Origin: Streptomyces gilvus
GTDB taxonomy: Bacteria > Actinomycetota > Actinomycetes > Streptomycetales > Streptomycetaceae
Direction of reading: 5' to 3'
Length of the DNA stretch: 64,000 nucleotides
Assembly (NCBI RefSeq): GCF_022513565.1
Contig: NZ_JAKWBE010000021.1
Coordinates: 62,001 to 126,000, forward strand
The notes under the pieces are model-generated. The model was not told where the DNA came from. It worked only from the letters and a program-made list of their open reading frames with translations, and searched no databases. A program made the translations under genes and the position numbers. Of the stretch, positions 1-8,642 are shown one piece after another. Within the stretch, counting starts at the first letter, position 1. Each line of letters starts with the position of its first letter.

Positions 1-212
1 TGGGCGTTGCGCAGGCGGCCGGCGAAGACGCCGCCCATGCCGGGGATGCGCCCGGCGAGCGCCTGGACGATCTGCGGCTGGCGCACTCGGCGTTGTCGGC
101 GCTCTCTACGCCGCGCCCGAGTTCCTCGGCGGCGGCCTGGGCGCGCTCGGCGGCACGGAACCGGTGATCAACTTCTTGCCGGCCTCGGCGAGCCGGTAGG
201 CGAGGTGGCGAC
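1..212 (-). pseudogene. npdG: Decayed NADPH-dependent F420 reductase (npdG) remnant
   Basis: Read on the minus strand, three short GC3-rich pieces match the actinobacterial F420:NADPH oxidoreductase. First is an N-terminal Rossmann piece (RHLAYRLAEAGKKLITGS), then, after a 1-base frameshift, RAAERAQAAAEELGRG and SADNAE, then a jump straight to a C-terminal piece (IVQALAGRIPGMGGVFAGRL). The central part of the protein (about 120 residues in the intact family) is missing. The remnant runs off the left edge of the window. In an intact enzyme this protein exchanges hydride between NADPH and F420. Here the frameshift and internal deletion make function impossible. Identification is from memory of the family sequence. 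Confidence 0.68.
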
Positions 213-267
213 GTCAAGGCTGGCACTGCCTGGTTGGATATCGAGATTGACGATAGATTAGCTCACA

Positions 268-283
268 TAGCTAAATGATTAGG
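268..283. promoter_or_regulatory. AT-rich recurrent element, copy 1 (TAGCTAAATGATTAGG)
   Basis: An AT-rich stretch in the gene-free interval 213-516, about 300 bases upstream of the MaoC/crotonase pair. Arms TTAGCT (258-263) and AGCTAA (269-274) form a small dyad. It resembles the TAGATnATTnAA-like elements found before many other units in the window. Apart from this I see nothing in 213-516. Confidence 0.35.
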
Positions 284-589
284 ATGGTGTTCGGATGAGG
301 CGGAGGTGGTCCGGTGCGGCCGCTCGGAGGGATACAGCGTTGTCGGGCCAGGCTGGGTCAGCGTGGGCGAGCCGGGATTGACGGGCCGGATGACGAACCC
401 CCTGCGCCGCGCACGAGCAGACTGGCGAGACATTACGGCCGTCCGGGGCTCTTCCGCTGACGGCCCCGCCGGATCTCACGGCCGAGGTTCGGCTCGGCCG
501 CAGGCGTGGTCACTGCATGCTCGGTGACCGTGGTGTTGGACGGTCCGGTGTCCGGGCCCGCCGCCCGCGGAGGAAAGGGAGAGAGTCGA

Positions 590-1035
590 GTGCCGTTTCG
601 AGGGATCAGATCGGCGAGACCCGTGAGCGTGTCGTCGTCGAGGATCTGAAGCGCACGCAGATCGTGCGGTACGCCAGGGCGTCCGGGGACTTCCACCCGC
701 TGCACACCGACCAGGAGTATGCGGTCGGGATCGCCGGATCCCCGGGAGTCTTCGCGCACGGGGTGCTGACGATGGGCCCGTTGGACCGGGTGCTCACCGA
801 GTGGTTCGGCAGGGAGAGCCCCGTGCGGTTCGCCGTGCGGTTCAAGGGGCAGGTGCGGCCCGGCGAAACGCTCACCGACACCGTCGAGGACATCACCGTG
901 GGCGAGCATGCTCCGGTGGCGGAAGTGTCCCTGCGCACCGTCAACCAGGACGGCGCCGAGGTGGTCTCGGGCAGAGCCGTGGCCGGACTGGACCGGGCCC
1001 GACCAATGGGACATGAAAGGGAAGGACAACGATGA
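590..1035 (+). CDS. MaoC-like (R)-enoyl-CoA hydratase, apparent frameshift at the start
   Basis: A single hot-dog MaoC domain of about 147 residues. It shows the hydratase signature SGDFHPLH with the catalytic Asp and His, and the FAHGVLTMG segment that follows. Such proteins hydrate trans-2-enoyl-CoA. The best start signal is AGGAAAGGGAGAG at 571-583 followed by GTG at 590, but that GTG is out of frame with the domain. Adding one base near 603-606 would give VPFRGDQIGETRERV and join the two. Otherwise the frame is open back to an ATG at 517 that lacks a ribosome binding site. The stop overlaps the start of the next gene (ATGA, 1032-1035), so the two are translationally coupled. It may be a real frameshift mutation or a base error. 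Confidence 0.75.
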
Positions 1036-1892
1036 CTGACACACGTGCCGAAGCCGAACCTCAGGGCGCCGACGAGGGGCCGGTCATTTTCGACGAACTG
1101 ACAGAGGACGGCGTGCTCGTCCTGACGCTCAACCGGCCGGAGCGCCATAACGCATGGACGCTCGACATGGAACTGCTCTACAACGAGCTGTTCGACCGTG
1201 CCGAGGCCGATCCGGACGTGCGCGCGGTGGTGCTCACCGGCGCCGGCCGCAGCTTCTGCCCGGGTATGGACATGAGTGTGCTGGACGCCGCCTCATCGGG
1301 GGCGCGGCCTTACCCGAACGATCAGCTCCCGCCCCGTGTGCGCCCGCTCGTGTGTCCGAAGCCCGTGATCGCCGCAGTGAACGGTGCCTGCGCGGGCATC
1401 GGGTTCAACCAGGCGGTGATGTGCGATGTGCGCTTCGCCGTGCCGGAGGCCAAATTCGCCGCCGCCTTCAGCCGGCGCGGGCTGGTCGCCGAGGACGGCG
1501 TCGCGTGGATCCTGCCACGCGTGGTGGGCTACGGGCGCGCGAGCGACCTGTTGCTCTCCTCCCGTCCGGTGACTGGCGCCGAGGCCCTGGAGATAGGACT
1601 GGTCAACCGCCTGGTGGAGCCCGCGGACATGTTGGCCACGGCGGTGGAGTACGCGAGCGAGCTCGCGCGCAGGTGCAGCCCCTACGCCATGTCGCTGATC
1701 AAGCGGCAGGTGCAGGACGACCAGGCCCGCGGGTTCCTCGACGGTCACCACGACGCCGTGGCCCTGCTGGCGAAGGCAAAGAAGGCCCCCGACTACCGCG
1801 AGGGTGTGCGCAGCTTCATCGAACGGAGGCCGCCGCAGTTCTCCGGTCTGGGTGAGGACCAGAGCGGGGTCGCTGAGGAGACGGCCGGATGA
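1032..1892 (+). CDS. Enoyl-CoA hydratase/isomerase (crotonase) family protein
   Basis: This 286-residue protein is of normal crotonase length with about 20 extra N-terminal residues. The CoA and oxyanion segments are visible: LNRPERHNAW near 33, GRSFCPGMD near 72, ACAGIGFNQA near 119. The catalytic loop reads GLVAEDGVAWILPRVVG, with an acidic residue (Glu144) where the family usually has the active Glu/Asp. It probably acts on an unsaturated acyl-CoA together with the coupled MaoC protein, whose stop codon it overlaps. The C-terminus carries the usual SFIERRPPQF segment. Substrate is not readable from sequence. A strong hairpin follows at 2021-2070. Confidence 0.88.
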   Translation: MTDTRAEAEPQGADEGPVIFDELTEDGVLVLTLNRPERHNAWTLDMELLYNELFDRAEADPDVRAVVLTGAGRSFCPGMDMSVLDAASSGARPYPNDQLPPRVRPLVCPKPVIAAVNGACAGIGFNQAVMCDVRFAVPEAKFAAAFSRRGLVAEDGVAWILPRVVGYGRASDLLLSSRPVTGAEALEIGLVNRLVEPADMLATAVEYASELARRCSPYAMSLIKRQVQDDQARGFLDGHHDAVALLAKAKKAPDYREGVRSFIERRPPQFSGLGEDQSGVAEETAG

Positions 1893-2020
1893 GCAGGGGA
1901 GAACGCATCGGTGATCGTCATCGGCGGTACGTGCCACGCTCCTGTCAGGCAGCTGCGTGACGATCCCGAGAGCGGTGTCGGACGTATCGACGTTCCGGGC
2001 GGCAGTGCGCGGTCCTGATG

Positions 2021-2070
2021 CGTGATGGGTTCGGGCCACCGGGTACACCTGGTGACCCGAACCCATCACG
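2021..2070. terminator. Long hairpin terminator between convergent genes
   Basis: Arms CGTGATGGGTTCGGG (2021-2035) and CCCGAACCCATCACG (2056-2070) are perfect complements, and further pairing reaches towards a short loop. It sits in the gene-free interval 1893-2220 between the rightward crotonase gene and the leftward hydrolase gene, so it can stop transcription from both sides. No T-tract follows, as is common in high-GC actinomycetes. Nothing else is seen in the interval. Confidence 0.8.
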
Positions 2071-2220
2071 CTCTCGACGTTTCCGGATTCGCCGCCCGGT
2101 GCCCTGCAGGACGGCTGATCCGTCAGGGGTTGCGGCTGCCCCGGCAGAGGCATGCCAACAGTGGCACTCTCGCGCCGGCGCTCGCGGTTGACCGGCGTCA
2201 ACCCCGGTCGGTGCTCCGGA

Positions 2221-3126
2221 TCACTCACTGTCCTGGTCGGTCTGCGCGAACAGGTCCAGTCGGGACCTGACGCGCCGTTCGAGGAACTTGCCGAGCACGT
2301 GATCGAAGACCGCGTTGTCGTCTCCGGCGACCATGTGGTGAGCGCCTTCGACGTTGGCGAACTCGGCGTGCGGCACCAGTTCGAGGAAGCGCTTCGCGTC
2401 GGCGACACTGAGCACGTCGGACGCGCCGCCCCGTACCAGGAGCGTCGGTACCCGCAGCGACATCGCCGCGGCGCCGAGCCGTGCCGGATCGATGAGCTTG
2501 TCGCGCTGGACGACCTCGGCCGCGCGGTCGTTGAGAAACGCCGGATCCCAGTGCCAGAAGAAGCGGCCGTCCACCTCACGGAGGTTCTTGCGAAGCCCCT
2601 CGAGGCTGCGAGGCCTTGGCCGGTGCGGCAGGTAGGCCGACACGGCGTCGGCGGCCTCCTCCAGGGACGCGAATCCTCCGATGCCGGTGTTCATGAAGTC
2701 GCGGACCCGACTCGTGCCCCTGGGCTGCAGGAACGGTGACACGTCCACCAGGACCAGGCCGAGCGCGAGCTCTGGGTGGTGCCCGAGAGCCGCCAGTGAG
2801 GAGTTGCCTCCCAGAGACGCTCCGACGAGGACGGGAGGGCGGCCGAGGAACTCGGCGATCTGCACGACATCACTGGCGAACCTGTTCAGTCCATAGCGTC
2901 CCTCGGGAGACCATCCGCTCTCGCCGTGCCCCCGCAGATCCACGGCGAGCGTGTACCAGCCGGCCTCGGCCAGGTCGGCGGCGGTGGACCGCCACGAGTG
3001 CCGGGTCTGACCGCCGCCGTGGAGCAGCACGACCGGCGGACTTGCCGGATCACCGTGTGCATCCGCGACCAGCGTCACCTTGTCATCGCATTCGATCTTG
3101 AGTGTCGTCACATGCCCTGCGCTCAC
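2221..3126 (-). CDS. Alpha/beta hydrolase
   Basis: A 301-residue alpha/beta-hydrolase fold protein. The oxyanion segment VVLLHGGGQTRHSW (about 32-45), the strand LAVDLRGHGES, the nucleophile elbow GASLGG (Ser near 104) and the C-terminal catalytic His in GAHHM are all present. The acid is likely the Asp in GGASDVLS. Such enzymes hydrolyse esters, lactones or C-C bonds in aromatic and terpenoid catabolism; which one cannot be told. The start is GTG at 3126, with GGAGACGACG just upstream. An AT-rich element lies at 3183-3195. It stands alone, convergent with the crotonase gene. Confidence 0.85.
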   Translation of the reverse strand: MSAGHVTTLKIECDDKVTLVADAHGDPASPPVVLLHGGGQTRHSWRSTAADLAEAGWYTLAVDLRGHGESGWSPEGRYGLNRFASDVVQIAEFLGRPPVLVGASLGGNSSLAALGHHPELALGLVLVDVSPFLQPRGTSRVRDFMNTGIGGFASLEEAADAVSAYLPHRPRPRSLEGLRKNLREVDGRFFWHWDPAFLNDRAAEVVQRDKLIDPARLGAAAMSLRVPTLLVRGGASDVLSVADAKRFLELVPHAEFANVEGAHHMVAGDDNAVFDHVLGKFLERRVRSRLDLFAQTDQDSE

Positions 3127-3182
3127 CGTCGTCTCCCCATTGCCGCGGACGAGCTCCCCAGCCGCTACAGCTAGTCCTCAAA

Positions 3183-3195
3183 TAGTTGAATTAGC
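3183..3195. promoter_or_regulatory. AT-rich recurrent element, copy 2 (TAGTTGAATTAGC)
   Basis: An AT-rich island about 57 bases upstream of the hydrolase start, in otherwise very GC-rich DNA. Read on the other strand it is GCTAATTCAACTA, close to the elements near 19690 and 11010. Likely promoter or operator of the hydrolase gene. Confidence 0.4.
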
Positions 3196-3340
3196 ATAAC
3201 GTGCTCCATTGCTCCGCTGGATGCGAGACGGGTCTCTCTCAGTGCGGAGTCGGGGCCATCGTGGGAACGGGCCCTTTCGGTAACCGGTCCCCGACGGGTT
3301 CGCTGACCGAGTCGATCGGGTGACGTGGTCGGCAAGACGA

Positions 3341-5917
3341 TCAGAGCGCGGCCTCCGCGTATGGACTTGCCGTTGCCTTGGGGCATGTGGTCGCGGTGGC
3401 TGTACCCCACGGGGACACCCTCGAGATCGATGGCAGGGCCCATTCGGCCCAGATCGTCTTACCGGTCTGCTCGTGCCGGGTTCCCCAGCGTTGGGTGAGC
3501 TGGGCGACCAGAAGCAGGCCGCGTCCTCCTTCGTCGTAGACGCGGGCGCGGCGCAGATGTGGTGCGGTGCTGTTGCCGTCGGACACCTCGCAGATGATGG
3601 TGCGGTCCCGGATCAGCCGCAGTCGGATGGGCGCGCCGCCGTACCGTACCGCGTTGGTGACCAGTTCGCTGACGACCAGTTCGACGGCGAAGGACAGTTC
3701 CTCCAAGCCCCATGCTTCGAGGCAGCTGGTGGCCTGCGTGCGGGCCCCGGCGACGACCGAGGGGTCAGCGCGCAGCTCCCACGTGGCGATCTGGTCGGCG
3801 TCGAAAACCTGGGTGCGGGCCACCAGCAGGGCGACGTCGTCGGCGACGGGCCGGTCGGGCAGCAGTCTGTTGAAGACCGAGTCGCACAGGGCTTCCAGCG
3901 AGGCGGCGGGCTGACGCAGCACACTACGCAGTTCGTCGAGGCCTGCGTCGACATCGCGGTCACGTGATTCGACGAGCCCGTCCGTGTAGAGCACGAGAAG
4001 AGCACCCTCGGGGAGTTCCACGTGGGCCGATTCGAAGGGCAGCCCACCGAGACCGAGCGGGGGGGCGGCGGGAAGGTCGAGCAGTGTCACGGTGCCGTCG
4101 GGGAGGACGAGGGCCGGCGGTGGGTGGCCCGCTCGGGCCAGGGCGCAGTGCCGCGAAATGGGGTCGTAAACGGCGATCAGGCACGTTGCGCCGACCTCCC
4201 CGTCACTCCCGGTCCGGTCCGCCTCCGCGGACAGCCGGATGACCAGGTCGTCGAGATACGTGAGGAGCTCGTCGGCCGGCAGGTCCGTGTCCGCGAGGGT
4301 GCGTACCGCGGTGCGTAGGCGCCCCATGGTCGCGGAGGCGTGCAGGCCGTGTCCCACGACGTCGCCGACGATCAAGGCCACCCGGGCGCCCGACAGCGGG
4401 ATCACATCGAACCAGTCGCCGCCGATACCGGACCGGGAGCCGGCCGGAATGTACCGGGACTCGACCTCGACCGCGCTCTGTTCCGGCAGGTGCTGGGGGA
4501 GGAGACTCTGCTGCAGAGCCAGGGCGGCGGCGCGTTCGTGGGAGTAGCGGCGGGCGTTGTCGACGCAGATGGCTGCCCTGGAGGCGAGTTCCTCGGCGAG
4601 GATCAGGTCGTCCGGGTCGAAGGGCACGCGGTTGCGGTGACGGATGAGCACGGCCACACCGAGGGTGATGCCGCGGGCCCGGAGCGGGACGGCGAGTATG
4701 GAGTGGAACCCGAATCGGCTGGCGAGGGCGGCCCGGTTCGGATCGAGTTCCATCCACCGGTGCATGGAGGGGTCTCCGGCCGAGCTGAGGATCGTCCGTC
4801 CCGTTTCCAGGCACTCGGCAGGGGGCGAGGACTCCGGGTAGGTGTCGATGGCACCGAGCTCGACGGCGGTCTCGGGGCAGCCTTCGAGGGCCGAGCGATG
4901 TGCGATGCGACGCGTGATGACCGGGTGACCCGCCGGATAGGGGACGGGTTCCTCTCCGTGCAACACCGGCTCGAGCAGGTTCACGCTGGCGAAGTCGGCC
5001 AGCCGGGGCACGATCATCTCCGCCAGCTCATCCGCGGTGCGTGGCACGTCCAGGGTGCTGCCGATAACGGATCCGGCTTCGTTCAGCAGGGCCAGCCGCT
5101 GCTGCGCTCGCTGCTGTTCGGTACTGTCGAACGTGGCGGCGGCGGCGCCGAGCACCCGGCCCGTCGCGTCTTTCACCGGCCACATGCTGACGCTCCAGCC
5201 TCGTGGGCGGAGCTCCCCGGGCGGGGTGAGGTAGTGCTCCCACAGTACGGGATTCCCGGTCTCGATCACCTGTCGTAGGCTGCGCATGTAAGCGCTCGCC
5301 TCGAAGCCGGGGATCTCCTCTTCGAGGCTGGGGGCGGTCTCGTCCAGGTCGTCCAGCGTTCGGCCGAGTACCCGCTCCTTGTCGACGTGCATCACGCCGG
5401 CCGCCACTTGATTGAGCGCGACATAGCGTGCGTCTGCGTCCCACAGAGCCTGAAGAACGGTGGACTGGTCGAAAGCCTGGTCCACCGTCGGCCGGCCGCT
5501 TGCCGCCTGAACCTCGCCTTGCCCGGTGAACTCGCCTTGCGCATGGAACATGAGCAGCCACTGAAGGTCGCCGTCGCCATGGAGCGGACATGCACGAACC
5601 TGCGTGGCGAGGATCTGGCCTTCCCGGTGCCGCACGGGCACCGCGGCATGCCACGCCACTCCGTCGGCCATGTGCCGTAGGACTTCCTCGGGGAGCCTTC
5701 CGGCCAGCAGATCAGTGGCCCCGTGGCCGATGATCTCGTTCGCCGCATACCCGAGCATGCGGGCGGCAGCCGGGCTGCATGCCGTGAACACACCGCGCAC
5801 GTCCATGATCGCGAAAGCCGTGTCCAGCCCCTCTGGTCCCGCTCCGCCCGCCTCGTTCTGACCCGTCGCAGCATTACCGTTCATCATGCCTCGTTGCACG
5901 AAGTCGCTCTGCGTCAT
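3341..5917 (-). CDS. PAS-PAS-GAF-SpoIIE phosphatase with C-terminal HATPase domain
   Basis: A soluble multidomain signalling protein of about 858 residues. In order: PAS (around 30-130, with CSPAAARMLGY), second PAS (around 155-270), GAF (around 285-450), PP2C-type SpoIIE phosphatase (around 475-690, metal-binding GGDWFDVIPL and VGDVVGHG, later DDVALLVA), and an anti-sigma-factor-like HATPase domain (around 715-815, N-box ELVVSELVTNAVRYGG and DEGGRGLLL). The family dephosphorylates anti-anti-sigma proteins and rewires sigma-factor partner switching; many paralogues occur in Streptomyces. I chose ATG 5917 (GTG 5920 directly precedes it) after GAAGGA; a TTG at 5944 is also possible. No STAS partner gene is visible beside it. 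It has no obvious link to the catabolic genes. Confidence 0.9.
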   Translation of the reverse strand: MTQSDFVQRGMMNGNAATGQNEAGGAGPEGLDTAFAIMDVRGVFTACSPAAARMLGYAANEIIGHGATDLLAGRLPEEVLRHMADGVAWHAAVPVRHREGQILATQVRACPLHGDGDLQWLLMFHAQGEFTGQGEVQAASGRPTVDQAFDQSTVLQALWDADARYVALNQVAAGVMHVDKERVLGRTLDDLDETAPSLEEEIPGFEASAYMRSLRQVIETGNPVLWEHYLTPPGELRPRGWSVSMWPVKDATGRVLGAAAATFDSTEQQRAQQRLALLNEAGSVIGSTLDVPRTADELAEMIVPRLADFASVNLLEPVLHGEEPVPYPAGHPVITRRIAHRSALEGCPETAVELGAIDTYPESSPPAECLETGRTILSSAGDPSMHRWMELDPNRAALASRFGFHSILAVPLRARGITLGVAVLIRHRNRVPFDPDDLILAEELASRAAICVDNARRYSHERAAALALQQSLLPQHLPEQSAVEVESRYIPAGSRSGIGGDWFDVIPLSGARVALIVGDVVGHGLHASATMGRLRTAVRTLADTDLPADELLTYLDDLVIRLSAEADRTGSDGEVGATCLIAVYDPISRHCALARAGHPPPALVLPDGTVTLLDLPAAPPLGLGGLPFESAHVELPEGALLVLYTDGLVESRDRDVDAGLDELRSVLRQPAASLEALCDSVFNRLLPDRPVADDVALLVARTQVFDADQIATWELRADPSVVAGARTQATSCLEAWGLEELSFAVELVVSELVTNAVRYGGAPIRLRLIRDRTIICEVSDGNSTAPHLRRARVYDEGGRGLLLVAQLTQRWGTRHEQTGKTIWAEWALPSISRVSPWGTATATTCPKATASPYAEAAL

Positions 5918-5944
5918 CACAGACCGAGATCCTTCAGTTGCCAA

Positions 5945-6417
5945 CCAGCCTGCGCCACGGGAGCCTGGGTTTCAACGCAGGAGACTCGAGACGGGCGCCC
6001 AGAGGGTACAAAGGGCGCGCGTGCTCGATCCGGCAAGAGACGGTGCTCTGGCTCCCGACCCTGGCACGGCTTGCCATACCCGGGAGAAAGAGCGCGATCT
6101 CCACCTGCCAGGGTGTCGCGGCAATGGCGAAGGGCGGAAACGGGAGATGCCCCTGGATGGGACGGGTCGGATTCGGACGCTCACGGCCGACCGAGCGGAA
6201 TCGCTGATCTCGGGCCGACGTCGCCCGCGCACGCGGATGGTTGTGTGCAGCCGCATCAGGCTGAGACGAGCACAAGGGCCGGTGGCTTCCATCGGCGCTG
6301 ATCAATTTCGCCCCGGTGGACAGGTGAATGATCACCTGCCTCGCCTCAAGGCCACCCATGGCAGCCAGATCGATCACGACTCCGCGAAGCCACGGGCCAT
6401 TCGCGTGGGAACCTCGC
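5945..6417. other. Gene-free interval with a small hairpin
   Basis: No gene is recognised. A perfect 7-base stem (CAGGTGA 6321-6327, TCACCTG 6332-6338) lies about 80 bases past the stop of the leftward gene that ends at 6418 and may act as its terminator. A GC3-rich minus-strand stretch around 6290-6400 (VVIDLAAMGGLEARQVIIH) could be a coding remnant, but I cannot assign it. Confidence 0.35.
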
Positions 6418-7122
6418 TCAGAGTGTGCTGTAGAAGACGTTCCGCTGTTGCTTGTTGCGCTGGACCTGCCCCTTGGCGACGAGGGATTCGAGAGCGTTAC
6501 GCACCAGCGTGACACTTAGGGTGCGATCTGAGTGCAGCTCGGTGAGTTCCGTTGTGACTTCGGCCGCCGAGCGGGACTCCTGGCGCTGGGACAGTTGAGC
6601 GAAGACCAATTCGCGCAGTGAGGGTGTGCCACGATTCTTCTCGTGAACCGTGTTCCGCTCCGTCTTCGATCGTCCCCTGTCCGCGCGTTCTTCTTCCGCT
6701 TCCTGCCGCTTCGAATGGGAGGCGGGCGCGTTCTTTACTTTCTCGGCGGACACTGAGCCGTGATCGGACGCGCTGGTGGAAGGGGAGCCGGACATAGCAG
6801 ATTCGCTTTCCAGGGCCTGCTGCATGTTCAACAGCAGTGTGTGGTCCCTCCTCAGTTTGGTGAGCTCGTCCTGCAGTGCGGCGATCTCGTGGCCGATGCG
6901 CTCCTGTTCCGCCGCATTGTGCTCCAAGTCTGTCGCAACCTGTGTGGCGTACTGAGACCTCAGGGTGCTATCGGATGATGCTCGCAACGCTACGGTCCGC
7001 CCTCTTCGAATCGTGTGGGTTGCTGATGCTACCCCTCGTGGCGTCTCGGTGGTTGGTAGAGACTGTTTCACCGCATCAGTGCCGGGATGACACGAGAGCC
7101 TGGCACGCCACTGCCGACACAA
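6418..7122 (-). CDS. Coiled-coil protein with C-terminal winged-helix-like domain, putative regulator
   Basis: The frame reaches TTG 7122, but the region before about residue 46 looks non-coding. A TTG at 6987 after GAAGAGGGCGGA gives a protein starting LRASSDSTLRSQYATQV. Then follow an N-terminal coiled coil (NAAEQERIGHEIAALQDEL and KLRRDHTLLLNMQQAL), a charged Ser/Lys/Glu linker, and a C-terminal domain of about 65 residues (SLRELVFAQLSQRQE to NVFYSTL) with the helix pattern of a winged helix. I recall similar Streptomyces proteins annotated as regulatory proteins, but target and function are unknown. AT-rich DNA at 7211-7235 (TTTAGAATAATGAG) is a likely promoter. Confidence 0.6.
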   Translation of the reverse strand: MCRQWRARLSCHPGTDAVKQSLPTTETPRGVASATHTIRRGRTVALRASSDSTLRSQYATQVATDLEHNAAEQERIGHEIAALQDELTKLRRDHTLLLNMQQALESESAMSGSPSTSASDHGSVSAEKVKNAPASHSKRQEAEEERADRGRSKTERNTVHEKNRGTPSLRELVFAQLSQRQESRSAAEVTTELTELHSDRTLSVTLVRNALESLVAKGQVQRNKQQRNVFYSTL

Positions 7123-7604
7123 GTGACCGCTCCAGCTGGTCCACCCCGTGGTCCCGCCGGTGGCAGCGAATCTCTTGCCGGTTCCCCGAAGGTCGACGCC
7201 GACCTGGACGATTTAGAATAATGAGTTATATGAATTCCCGAAGGGGGGCGGTGGGAGCCATGATGCCCATCGCTGAAGTGTAAAGATCCTCATCTTTCGC
7301 GCAGCTTGGGAGAAGAGGGTCGGGGCAGAGGTGGCGGCCCGGCGTGTTCACCGCGCTCGCACCGGCCGGCTGAAGGTGCCTGGGCAGCGTCCGGCCAGGC
7401 GCCTGGTCATGAGCGTGGTCATCGACCGCAGCACCATGGCCTCGTGCATGGCGCGCAGCGTCTCGACATCGCGCACCAGGCGGCGCGAGCGCATCAGCCG
7501 GCTGGCGATCCGGCGAAGAAGGGCTCCGGAGTCTGGAACCGAGCGGGGGCCTTGACCGCAGGGCCTCTGGACTTCCCTTCCCCCGGCAGATGAGTCGCGC
7601 CCTG
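7123..7604. other. Intergenic interval with possible coding remnant
   Basis: Holds an AT-rich promoter-like tract (7211-7235) for the leftward gene ending at 6418. Between about 7348 and 7540 the minus strand has a GC3-rich open stretch (for example ETLRAMHEAMVLRSMTTLM) ending in a stop at 7348; it may be the tail of a decayed gene. I recognise nothing in it. Confidence 0.3.
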
Positions 7605-8189
7605 TCAGACGGTGTCTGGTGGGAGGTGCGCACACCGGTCGAACGCCTCGTTGACGAGGTCGGCGAGTCTGATGGACGCGTTCGACTTGTCCCAGTAGCG
7701 CAGGGCGGTGCTCAGGCACGACACGGCGATTGAGGCGATCAACGTGTGGTCGAGAGTCGGACTGGTGAAGTCCTGTTCGGCGGCCAGTTGACGGGCTATG
7801 TCCCGTTCCCAGCGCAGGCGCATCCGGAGGCTGCGGGCCTCCAGCGAACGGTTGGTCATGACCAGGTGCGTCAGTCGGGGCGTGTCCTCGCCCTGGAGGT
7901 CGGCCGCGAACCGTGCGACGGGCTCGGCCAGTGCCGCCACTGTGATGGATCGGTCGGAGCGCTCGGCGACATGCTGCACCATCGCGGCAGCCGAGTTGTC
8001 CTCGTCGCCAAAGAGGACGTCCTCCTTGCTGGGGAAGTGCCGGAAGAGCGTCGCGGGGGAGACGCCGGCGCCCTTGGCGATCTGGTCGACCGTTGTGGCT
8101 TCGTAACCCTGTTCGATGAAAAGCGCCAAGGCTGCAGTGACGATGTCCTTGCGGGTACGCTGCCGATTCCGTTCCCGAAGCGTGGTCAT
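7605..8189 (-). CDS. TetR/AcrR family transcriptional regulator
   Basis: A 194-residue TetR-type repressor. The N-terminal three-helix DNA-binding domain covers about residues 10-58, with helix-turn-helix TVDQIAKGAGVSPATLFRHF and the usual FPSKEDVLF that follows. The C-terminal ligand-binding domain is divergent, so the effector cannot be predicted; an acyl-CoA or small hydrophobic molecule is typical near such genes. The start ATG 8189 follows AGGGGAGTACCG. Its own upstream region has a TCATCT-TG-AGATGA dyad (8224-8237) and a CTATCA half-site at 8240-8245. Related TGATAG/CTATCA dyads before the DoxX gene and before the amidohydrolase at 11158 are candidate further targets. Confidence 0.9.
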   Translation of the reverse strand: MTTLRERNRQRTRKDIVTAALALFIEQGYEATTVDQIAKGAGVSPATLFRHFPSKEDVLFGDEDNSAAAMVQHVAERSDRSITVAALAEPVARFAADLQGEDTPRLTHLVMTNRSLEARSLRMRLRWERDIARQLAAEQDFTSPTLDHTLIASIAVSCLSTALRYWDKSNASIRLADLVNEAFDRCAHLPPDTV

Positions 8190-8223
8190 CGGTACTCCCC
8201 TCGAACTCGGGTGGTAGAAGCTC

Positions 8224-8245
8224 TCATCTTGAGATGAAGACTATC
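8224..8245. promoter_or_regulatory. Candidate TetR autoregulatory operator
   Basis: TCATCT (8224-8229) and AGATGA (8232-8237) form a 6-base inverted repeat around TG, followed by CTATCA (8240-8245). It lies 35-55 bases upstream of the TetR start, the usual place for an autoregulatory site. The rest of 8246-8642 shows no recognisable gene. Confidence 0.4.
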
Positions 8246-8642
8246 AATCGGGCCCCGCTCCACGATGCGTCGCGCCCGGTGCAGCTGGGCCGAGGGCGTT
8301 GCCGGCGATGATCAGCCTTGACGTACGACTAATCCGCATCATGCCGGGTTCCACGCTGACGCCCCGCATCGCCCACACGCGTGGACCATGCGTGGACGTG
8401 GGGCGTCCACGGACGGTCCACCCGTCGCTCCCGGTGTCAGGCCGGTGAGGAAGTCGTCGGCTTCCGCGAGCCAGGGAGGCCTGAGTTCTTGGCCTACCGA
8501 CGTCTTCACGTGGAGCGCTACGAGCGTCTGGCGCGATCGTGCTGGACGGAGTGCGCCGCCACGCCGTTCACCTTGTTGTCGTCGAGTCTCGGGCGAACTC
8601 GACGCCGGGCCGTGGTGCTCGTCCTTGAGGCGAATGATGCGG

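Noticed and set aside
6760..6978. A plus-strand frame opposite the coiled-coil regulator
   Set aside because: Short, no start signal, and antisense to a gene with clear heptad pattern.
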